NCBI GenBank assembly: GCA_030691805.1
Contig: JAUYDP010000148.1
Location: forward strand, 1 to 5,072
DNA: 5,072 bases
Origin: Dehalococcoidia bacterium
GTDB lineage: Bacteria; Chloroflexota; Dehalococcoidia; JAUYDP01
Direction: 5' to 3'
Shown: piece by piece, positions 1 to 4,740 of the stretch
Numbering within the stretch: position 1 is the stretch's first letter
Layout: every line of letters begins with the position of its first letter
Position numbers and translations under genes: made by a program
Notes under the pieces: generated by a model
Database searches by the model: none
What the model was told of the DNA's origin: nothing
The model's input: only the letters and a program-made list of their open reading frames with translations

Positions 1-977
1 AACCCAGCAATACCGGCTAGAGACAGAGTAATTGGGATCAGTTGGAAAACGGCCAGCGCCAGAGAGGTGTAGACCAGAAGCGCCAAGTCGGCAAGCAAGC
101 CTGGCACTCTGTAATAGACCAGCATGAACAGGGCGACGATGCCCAGCCCGATCTGTCCAGCCAGCAGGCTCTTCTGAAGGGAGTCCGCGCCTAGAGTTGC
201 ATCCACGTCCTGCTGCTTGACTACGGCCACCGGGATGGGCAGGGCGCCGGCGTTCAATTGTATAGATAGAAGACGGGCCTCCTCTAACGGGATATTGTTG
301 ATCACCCCGCGGTCTCTGATAACATCCCGCACTGTTGGAGCAGAAATCATCTCGTTATCCAGGAATATGCCCAGAGGCTTGCCCACCAGGCGCGTGGTAA
401 TCTGCTCGAAGAGCTTGGCTCCTTCGGAGTCAAATTCAAAAGCGACTTCGGGCTGACCAGTCTGCTGGTCGAAAGTCACCTGGGCATTGGGCCGGAAGTA
501 TTTGCCGGTGAGCTCCTTCTCCTGGCCGTCGTTGCCCAGGGCCTTGGCGATAGTCCAATCGGATTTTCCATCGGGGGTTGCCACCTGTTCTCGAAAATCC
601 AGTTGGGCGGTCTTACCAATGAGGCGTATGGCCTCCTGGACATCCCGCACCCCGGGGAGTTGAACCAGTATCCGGTTGGTCCCCTGTTTCTGGATTGATG
701 CTTCCGCCACCCCATAGGCGTTGATGCGCCGGTCTATGATACGGACCACACCATCCATGGCTCGGTCGCGCTCTTTTAGCTCGACTTTGGCAAGGTCGCC
801 TTCCATGACCAGGGAGGTGCCGCCCTGGAGGTCCAAACCCAGGCGGAGTCCCTTGCGCTCGAAAGACCAGCCTCCCAACTGGAGGCTAAAGCCTTCGGGA
901 CGGGGCCAAATAACCCAGAGGGAAAGGGCAGCCAGAACGATTATTCCGATCAGGATATAGTGGTTATGGCGCTGCAT
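1..977 (-). CDS. secD: Protein translocase subunit SecD, 5' part (runs off left edge)
   Basis: SecD is a membrane subunit that works with SecF and SecYEG, using the proton gradient to help pull exported proteins across the membrane. The window holds 325 complete codons. TM1 lies at about residues 7-24, followed by a periplasmic P1 region with the SecD signature GLDLQGG at 47-53, QLDF at 125-128, SAPTVRD at 212-218 and LNAGALPIPV at 241-250. The conserved entry to the membrane part, TLGADSLQKS (261-270), leads into TM2 (about 271-289) and TM3 (about 293-312). The reading stops in LAGIAG, just before the part that normally carries the proton-relay Asp, so that cannot be checked. Perhaps 100-150 residues are missing; secF would be expected beyond the edge. 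The ATG start is chosen because AAGGA lies 4 bases upstream (982-986) and TM1 follows at once. It begins 61 bases after def and is probably cotranscribed. The reading frame is intact throughout. The family assignment is secure. Confidence 0.96.
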   Translation of the reverse strand, partial: MQRHNHYILIGIIVLAALSLWVIWPRPEGFSLQLGGWSFERKGLRLGLDLQGGTSLVMEGDLAKVELKERDRAMDGVVRIIDRRINAYGVAEASIQKQGTNRILVQLPGVRDVQEAIRLIGKTAQLDFREQVATPDGKSDWTIAKALGNDGQEKELTGKYFRPNAQVTFDQQTGQPEVAFEFDSEGAKLFEQITTRLVGKPLGIFLDNEMISAPTVRDVIRDRGVINNIPLEEARLLSIQLNAGALPIPVAVVKQQDVDATLGADSLQKSLLAGQIGLGIVALFMLVYYRVPGLLADLALLVYTSLALAVFQLIPITLSLAGIAG

Positions 978-1038
978 CTCGTCCTTTTCTTGTCAGATGG
1001 TTTTGCGGGAATGCACCAAGCCCCAGGCCGTCGCCACG

Positions 1039-1533
1039 TCATTCGGTCGCTGCGGCGACTGGCTTAGGCTCCACCTTGTGGAGGTCGTCCAGGCTCTCCA
1101 GATGGTCTACGAAGAGAATGCCGTTAAGGTGGTCTATCTCGTGTTCCAAGGCTTCGGCTAGTAGCTCATCGGCTTTAATACGTACTGGTTTGCTATCACG
1201 GTCTACTCCTTTAGCCTTGACGACCTCGCTCCGCTTTATCCTCCCGACATAGCCCGGAAGGCAGAGGCATCCCTCCTCCACCTCCCGTTCGCCAGTGGCC
1301 TTGACTATCTCCGGATTGATAAGTTCGATAATCTCGCCTTGTGATAGCTCAATGACTATCACCCGGAGAAGCACGCCGACCTGGGGAGCGGCCAAACCCA
1401 CGCCTCCGGCGGCGCGCATAGTTTCCACCAAATCGTCAAGGAGCCTGTGTATTGATCCATCAATACGCCTTACCCGCTTCGATTTCTGGTGCACAACTGG
1501 ACTGCTCGCGGGAAGGATGGGCAAAACGGCCAA
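1039..1533 (-). CDS. def: Peptide deformylase
   Basis: This metalloenzyme removes the formyl group from the N-terminal formyl-methionine of nascent proteins at the ribosome exit. At 164 residues it has the usual length. All three family motifs are present: motif 1 GVGLAAPQVG (44-53), motif 2 EGCLCLP (87-93) with the metal ligand Cys89, and motif 3 HEIDH (131-135) with ligands His131 and His135 and catalytic Glu132. Motif 2 normally reads EGCLS, so the Ser is replaced here by a second Cys (Cys91). The start is TTG: no ATG lies between the upstream in-frame TGA at 1561-1563 and the conserved MAVLPI-type N-terminus, and GGAG sits 8 bases upstream. A CTG at 1537-1539 is too close to that GGAG to be preferred. 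It lies between priA and secD on the same strand, so it is probably part of the rplS operon. Overall it resembles deformylases of Dehalococcoidia as I recall them. Confidence 0.96.
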   Translation of the reverse strand: MAVLPILPASSPVVHQKSKRVRRIDGSIHRLLDDLVETMRAAGGVGLAAPQVGVLLRVIVIELSQGEIIELINPEIVKATGEREVEEGCLCLPGYVGRIKRSEVVKAKGVDRDSKPVRIKADELLAEALEHEIDHLNGILFVDHLESLDDLHKVEPKPVAAATE

Positions 1534-1541
1534 GCTCAGAT

Positions 1542-1545
1542 CTCC
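1542..1545 (-). promoter_or_regulatory. Ribosome binding site deciding the TTG start of def
   Basis: GGAG stands 8 bases before the TTG codon at 1531-1533. It is the only purine-rich match in the short space after the upstream in-frame stop, and it supports TTG over the nearby in-frame CTG, which it would leave only 2 bases away. Confidence 0.6.
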
Positions 1546-1564
1546 AGAATGATACCAGGTTCAC

Positions 1565-1594
1565 GCCGGTCCCAGTTTATTCGCTGGCGCCGGC
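1565..1594. repeat. Imperfect hairpin between priA and def
   Basis: In the 69-base gap between priA and def the two arms GCCGG and CCGGC enclose a second pair CCAG/CTGG, separated by a 2x2 mismatch, around an 8-base loop (1576-1583). No T run follows on either strand, so it is not a standard intrinsic terminator. It could act as an mRNA processing or stability element, or attenuate transcription between the two genes. That role is inference; only the complementarity is seen. Confidence 0.4.
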
Positions 1595-1602
1595 AGAGGC
1601 TA

Positions 1603-4017
1603 TTATAGCAAAGATACAGGATCCACGTCCAACGTCCAGCCTTGGGGTAATGGCAGGGATTCCAATAAGCCATGGAGTTCCTTCCCCATGAGAATAAGGT
1701 GCCAGCGATACTTGCCACGCACCCGGCTGAAGTAGCAAGGGGCTGGCCCGACGATATGTGTCCCCCGGTGCCCTTTTAGCTCCATTGCTTGCTTCAAGGT
1801 ATTTTGCAAGCGAAATGCCTCCCGTTCACATGCCTGGTGATTCGTATGGGAATATACCATACGGACAAGCTGGCTGAAAGGGGGGTAGCCGTGGGCTCGC
1901 CGGAAGGATATCTCCTGGTCGTAGAAGGCCGTGTAATCGTGCCTGCTGGCGGCTTGGAGGGCATAATTGTGGGGGTTGTAGGTCTGGATGATTACCCGAC
2001 CTCCGGACGGCCCCCGTCCGGCCCTTCCGGCCACTTGAGTCAATATCTGGAAAGTGCGTTCGGCTGCCCGGTAGTCGGGCAGGTTAAGCCCTAAGTCGGC
2101 ATTCACAACACCTACTAAGGTCACCATTGGCAGATGGAGGCCCTTGGCAATCATCTGGGTGCCGATGAGGACATCAGCCTGATGCTTGACGAAATGCTCC
2201 AAAATGGCCTCGTGGGTGCGGTGGCTGCCCGTCACATCCCGGTCCCATCGGAGGATCCGGGCGTTGGGCAGGAAGGAGGCAGCCTCTTCCGCCAGTTTCT
2301 CGGTCCCCATGCCCAAAAACTGGATCTTATCGCTCCAGCAGGCAGGGCAGATGTCGGGCGCCCGCTTCCTCATGTTGCATTGGTGGCAGACCAGCCCCTG
2401 GCCCTGAGAATGGTAGGTGAGAGGCACGTCACAGCGCTGGCAAAGGATCACGTGGCCGCATTCCCGGCAGAGCAAAACGGTGGCCGTTCCCCGACGGTTG
2501 AGGAAAAGTATAATCTGTTCCCCTTTGCTGAGCGCTTCCTTCATGGATGCCTGGAGGGATCGGGAAAAGATGCTGCGGTTGTCCTCACGCAGCTCCTTGC
2601 GCATGTCCACAACTTCGACCTCGGGTAGGGGCAAAGGCCCCGACTCGCTTACCCGCTGGGGGAGTGTTAGCAGCTTATAGTCTCCGAGGCGGGCATGGTA
2701 GTACGTTATTACGTCTGGTGTGGCGCTTCCCAGTATTACCACTGCACCGGTTAGCTCCGCCAACCGAATAGCCACGTCCTGCGTATGGTACCGGGGGCTC
2801 TTATGTTCCTCCTTGTAGGCCCATTCGTGCTCTTCGTCTATTACAATCAGGCCAAGCTCTGGGGCTGGTGCGAAAACTGCTCCACGTGAGCCAATGACCA
2901 CGTCCGCGCCTTTTTCTTTTATGCGCATCCACTCATCATATTGTTGGCGCTCCGTAAGGGCGCTGTGCAGCACGGCTATTCTTCCCGGGAAGCGGGCAGC
3001 AAAGCGCTGTATGGTCTGGGGTGTGAGGGCGATTTCCGGCACAAGGACAATCCCCATCCTTCCCTTCCGGACCGTTTCGGCCAGGGCCAAAAGGTAAAGC
3101 TCCGTCTTACCGCTGCCCGTAACACCGTGAAGGAGGAAGGTCTGCGCCCCTGTGGCGCCGTCTCTTAGGAGGGCGGTCTCCAGGACGTGCCAGGCCTGAC
3201 GCTGTGCGGCATTTAGCTCTGGCGCCGGCTGGGCGGCTGGAGCTTTCGGGCTTGCCACCGGAGCTGCCTTCGCCTCTACCTTCATCCGGCGCACCAGCCC
3301 CTGTCGCTCCAGCGAAACCAGGGTTGAGTAAAGGGGGCCGAGCTTTTGCTGCGCGGCGGCCATATCGAGGCTGCCTCCAGTATCTTTCAGGAGGGCCAGG
3401 AGGGCTTGGGCTTTCGGGCCACGCACAGGAGTTTCACCTGTAGCACTTACCAGTTCTAGCCGCCAGGCGCCCTTAGGGCCAACGGGCAGCCAGGCGACCT
3501 GCTCGCTCTTGTCCACCAGCTTCTTGCGCTGTAGGTGCTCCAGCAATGGGTCCAGGTTGATTCGGGGAAATGCCTTTTTGAGAACGCGCAGGTCGGCGTG
3601 GCCTTTTTCAATTATGAAACCGAGGACGAGCTTCTCTTCAGGGGTTAACGAGGCCAGGGAAACTGGGGACGGCCGCTCGGCCGCTTGAAAGTGTGCTCGG
3701 ATCTGTGGCTCGCCTCCAGGTGGCAGCAATAGAGCAGCAGCTTCAAAAGGGGGGCATAAGTAGCGTCGGTAAAGCCAGCGGGCTAGATCCAGTTGGGATG
3801 ACGAAACCAGCGGCTCAGGATGAAGGGATCTAATTATTTCTCGGGGCTGTTCGTATCCCGATTCAGTGCTTAAAGAGAAGACTATTCCTGGGAGGGTCCT
3901 GGCGCCGAATGGCACCAGGACCATACATCCGGGTGAAAGGGGAATGTGAGCGGGGACCGAGTAGGTGTAGGTCTTGGCAACCCCAGCGGGGAAGTCCACC
4001 GCCACCTCTGCATACAC
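1603..4017 (-). CDS. priA: Primosomal protein N' (PriA helicase)
   Basis: PriA is a 3'-5' superfamily 2 helicase that recognises stalled or abandoned replication forks and starts replisome reloading. The protein has 804 residues, somewhat longer than E. coli PriA. An N-terminal DNA-binding domain (about 1-100, YAEVAVDFP at the start) and a winged-helix part (about 110-245) lead through an Ala/Pro-rich linker (about 250-266) to the helicase core. Core motifs are Walker A GVTGSGKTE (298-306), VPEIALTP (326-333), the DEEH box (394-397), GSATP (430-434), GTQMIAKG (619-626) and QVAGRAGRG (661-669). Eight cysteines for two zinc sites sit at 517, 520, 526, 529, 544, 547, 557 and 560. The C-terminal domain has GYPPF (710-714) and ends in the family's typical VDPVSLL. 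No key residue is missing. The start is GTG one base after the rplS stop, with AAGGAG 4 bases upstream; the overlapping ATG at 4011-4013 is out of frame. Translational coupling to rplS is likely. Confidence 0.97.
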   Translation of the reverse strand: MYAEVAVDFPAGVAKTYTYSVPAHIPLSPGCMVLVPFGARTLPGIVFSLSTESGYEQPREIIRSLHPEPLVSSSQLDLARWLYRRYLCPPFEAAALLLPPGGEPQIRAHFQAAERPSPVSLASLTPEEKLVLGFIIEKGHADLRVLKKAFPRINLDPLLEHLQRKKLVDKSEQVAWLPVGPKGAWRLELVSATGETPVRGPKAQALLALLKDTGGSLDMAAAQQKLGPLYSTLVSLERQGLVRRMKVEAKAAPVASPKAPAAQPAPELNAAQRQAWHVLETALLRDGATGAQTFLLHGVTGSGKTELYLLALAETVRKGRMGIVLVPEIALTPQTIQRFAARFPGRIAVLHSALTERQQYDEWMRIKEKGADVVIGSRGAVFAPAPELGLIVIDEEHEWAYKEEHKSPRYHTQDVAIRLAELTGAVVILGSATPDVITYYHARLGDYKLLTLPQRVSESGPLPLPEVEVVDMRKELREDNRSIFSRSLQASMKEALSKGEQIILFLNRRGTATVLLCRECGHVILCQRCDVPLTYHSQGQGLVCHQCNMRKRAPDICPACWSDKIQFLGMGTEKLAEEAASFLPNARILRWDRDVTGSHRTHEAILEHFVKHQADVLIGTQMIAKGLHLPMVTLVGVVNADLGLNLPDYRAAERTFQILTQVAGRAGRGPSGGRVIIQTYNPHNYALQAASRHDYTAFYDQEISFRRAHGYPPFSQLVRMVYSHTNHQACEREAFRLQNTLKQAMELKGHRGTHIVGPAPCYFSRVRGKYRWHLILMGKELHGLLESLPLPQGWTLDVDPVSLL
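2003..2021. repeat. Perfect 8-bp inverted repeat inside priA
   Basis: CCGGACGG and CCGTCCGG are separated by only CCC, giving a perfect GC-only-closing 8-bp stem with a 3-base loop. It falls in the codons just after the motif VI Arg finger region of priA (GRAGRGPSGG). It may simply follow from Gly/Arg/Pro codons in GC-rich DNA; an effect on translation is only a possibility. Confidence 0.6.
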
Positions 4018-4018
4018 A

Positions 4019-4387
4019 CTACTCCTTCGCCACTTCCTTGACCCTGGCTCTGCCCTTTTCCTTGATCCGGGCCGCCCTGCCGGTCAATCCCCTCAGGTAG
4101 TACAGCTTCGCCCGGCGGACCTTGCCTTGTCTCACTACTTCCAGACGTTCGATCAATGGAGAATACAGCAGGAAGGTCTTCTCAACACCCACGCTGTGGC
4201 TGATTCGACGAACCGTGAAGGTGGAGCCGGGGCCACCGTTTCGGACACCGATTACGACTCCCTCGAAGATCTGGATCCGCTCCCTGGTGCCCTCGCGTAT
4301 TTTGCTGCTGACTTTTACCTGGTCACCTGGGTTGAAGGGCGCGATATTGGGATTCGGCTCTACCGATACCGCTGAAGATGCGTCCAA
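4019..4387 (-). CDS. rplS: 50S ribosomal protein L19
   Basis: L19 sits at the 30S-50S interface of the ribosome. The 122-residue product matches the family along its length: PFNPGDQVKVSSKI (17-30), then GTRERIQIFEGVVI and TFTVRRISHSVGVEKTF, and the near-invariant RQGKVRRAKLYYLRGL and ARIKEK toward the end. The start is TTG. No other start codon lies between it and the in-frame TAA at 4406-4408, and a G-rich ribosome binding site precedes it by 8 bases. That leaves about 16 residues (DASSAVSVEPNPNIA) before the conserved core, slightly longer than in many relatives. L19 is often encoded with rpsP, rimM and trmD; here the upstream neighbour is a tat gene and rplS heads its own unit with priA, def and secD. 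The 130-base upstream leader is structured, which would fit ribosomal-protein feedback control. Confidence 0.97.
   Translation of the reverse strand: MDASSAVSVEPNPNIAPFNPGDQVKVSSKIREGTRERIQIFEGVVIGVRNGGPGSTFTVRRISHSVGVEKTFLLYSPLIERLEVVRQGKVRRAKLYYLRGLTGRAARIKEKGRARVKEVAKE
4022..4027 (-). promoter_or_regulatory. Ribosome binding site of priA inside the rplS end
   Basis: AAGGAG is formed by the last two sense codons of rplS (Lys-Glu) and lies 4 bases before the priA GTG start. The rplS stop codon lies between. This arrangement supports the GTG start and suggests that ribosomes finishing rplS can restart on priA. Confidence 0.75.
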
Positions 4388-4395
4388 TGGAATTA

Positions 4396-4404
4396 CCCCC
4401 TTTT
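4396..4404 (-). promoter_or_regulatory. G-rich ribosome binding site of rplS
   Basis: AAAAGGGGG precedes the TTG start by 8 bases. It departs from the AGGAGG consensus but is the only candidate between the upstream in-frame stop and the start. The run of Gs could also pair with the C-rich loop of the upstream leader hairpin (loop at 4469-4474), which would hide the site. Confidence 0.55.
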
Positions 4405-4414
4405 GTTATCTTTT

Positions 4415-4426
4415 GGGCATACGCCC
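4415..4426. repeat. Small hairpin just upstream of the rplS ribosome binding site
   Basis: GGGC and GCCC flank a 4-base loop; in the rplS mRNA this reads GGGC-GUAU-GCCC followed by AAAAG. Its GGGCG 5' arm is also complementary to CGCCC in the loop of the larger hairpin upstream, so the two could be alternatives. The pairing is seen; a switch is inferred. Confidence 0.4.
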
Positions 4427-4456
4427 TCTAGTAGTCTGCCACGGCCCTTCCAAATG

Positions 4457-4490
4457 CTGGCCGCCGTAGGGGCGTACGGCTGTGCGCCAG
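4457..4490 (-). promoter_or_regulatory. Two-part stem-loop in the rplS leader
   Basis: Read as rplS mRNA, CUGGC (4490-4486) pairs with GCCAG (4461-4457) and GCCGUA (4480-4475) pairs with UACGGC (4468-4463). The two stems are separated by an asymmetric internal loop, GCACA on one side and a single G on the other, and are closed by a 6-base loop CGCCCC. Both stems are perfect. The position, about 70 bases before the start codon of a ribosomal-protein gene, fits an autoregulatory leader. L19 leaders are known in Bacillota and Flavobacteria, but I do not recognise this as either family. Confidence 0.55.
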
Positions 4491-4509
4491 TACCCTGTCG
4501 TCAAATCCT

Positions 4510-4522
4510 GGTTGACACAACC
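4510..4522. repeat. Short dyad at the presumed rplS transcription start
   Basis: GGTTG and CAACC are separated by 3 bases. The site lies 3-15 bases past the -10-like hexamer, so it would cover the transcription start or form a small hairpin at the very 5' end of the mRNA. It could be an operator half of the control region or a 5' stabilising stem. Both are inference. Confidence 0.35.
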
Positions 4523-4524
4523 CT

Positions 4525-4553
4525 AGTGTAAGGTCTTACGACCTTTTAGGCAA
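4525..4553 (-). promoter_or_regulatory. Candidate sigma70-type promoter of rplS-priA-def-secD
   Basis: TTGCCT (4553-4548) and TACACT (4530-4525) are separated by exactly 17 bases on the minus strand. Each matches four of six consensus positions. Transcription would start near 4518 and give a leader of about 130 bases before the rplS TTG. It is the best-spaced pair I found in the gap after tat. A TTGACA at 4600-4595 has no -10 at the right distance. The spacer carries a perfect dyad. Confidence 0.45.
4530..4545. promoter_or_regulatory. Operator-like dyad in the promoter spacer
   Basis: AAGGTC and GACCTT are perfect inverted arms around a 4-base centre (TTAC on the plus strand). The 16-base dyad fills the spacer of the candidate rplS promoter and touches its -10. 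A repressor or activator bound here would directly affect that promoter. As a terminator it is poor: on the minus strand no T run follows, and on the plus strand only a few Ts do. Confidence 0.4.
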
Positions 4554-4559
4554 TACCTA

Positions 4560-4634
4560 TTTATCGCGGAGAACGCTGAGGGCGCTGAGACCTTGTCAAG
4601 CTCCATCCGCGATATCTGCGATCTCTGCGTTAAA
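4560..4634. repeat. 75-base inverted element of 9-base CGC(A/T/G)GAGNN units
   Basis: The ends are imperfect inverted repeats: TTTATCGCGGAGA at the left and, reverse-complemented, TTTAACGCAGAGA at the right (11 of 13 identical). Inside each arm the sequence runs in 9-base units: cgcggagaa, cgctgaggg, cgctgagac on the left, and cgcagagat, cgcagatat, cgcggatgg on the opposite strand from the right. A short unique core (about 4592-4606) separates the arms. Similar CGCAGAGNN-type repeats occur between genes in many unrelated bacteria, as I recall; this looks like one degenerate copy. It encodes no protein. It lies 6 bases upstream of the candidate rplS -35. Confidence 0.6.
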
Positions 4635-4662
4635 ACCCACCCAGGAACGGCCTGCCCGCCGG

Positions 4663-4740
4663 CTGAAGACTGAAAGCTGAAAAGTAGAAAGCTGATATCT
4701 GACAACTGACGGCTGACAACTGACGGCTGACAACTGTCAG
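4663..4740. repeat. Heptamer tandem repeat (CTGANNN), 11 units
   Basis: On the plus strand units follow every 7 bases: ctgaaga, ctgaaag, ctgaaaa, one degenerate 8-base unit (4684-4691), ctgatat, ctgacaa, ctgacgg, ctgacaa, ctgacgg, ctgacaa, ctgtcag. The part 4699-4736 is a cleaner 14-base tandem (ctgacaactgacgg, 2.7 copies). The last unit forms a GCTGACA/TGTCAGC palindrome (4726-4741) and contains the tat stop codon. The pattern recalls the short tandem heptamer repeats described in cyanobacteria, and similar CTGA-rich intergenic repeats elsewhere. It could arise by replication slippage. Confidence 0.75.

Noticed and set aside
476..715. Minus-strand open frame of 79 codons
   Set aside because: Alternative frame inside secD, whose own frame is continuous with conserved motifs on both sides.
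1546..1555. Extended -10-like TGGTATCAT just upstream of def
   Set aside because: No -35 partner, and transcription would begin at the ribosome binding site itself, leaving almost no leader.
2134..2628. Plus-strand open frame of 164 codons
   Set aside because: It lies wholly antisense to the priA helicase core and zinc region and shows no recognisable domain; GC-rich coding DNA often leaves such shadows.
3974..4375. Plus-strand open frame of 133 codons
   Set aside because: Antisense to rplS and the priA start, both of which are clear genes; no motif and no convincing start context.
4512..4540. Plus-strand TTGACA with a possible promoter
   Set aside because: No acceptable -10 at 16-18 bases and no plus-strand gene downstream.
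4595..4600. Perfect TTGACA -35 hexamer on the minus strand
   Set aside because: No -10-like hexamer at 16-18 bases; the sequence there is GC-rich repeat, and a GATAAA further on is 28 bases away.
4560..4740. CRISPR array
   Set aside because: The repeat units are 7 or 9 bases without spacers of CRISPR size, and no cas gene is near.
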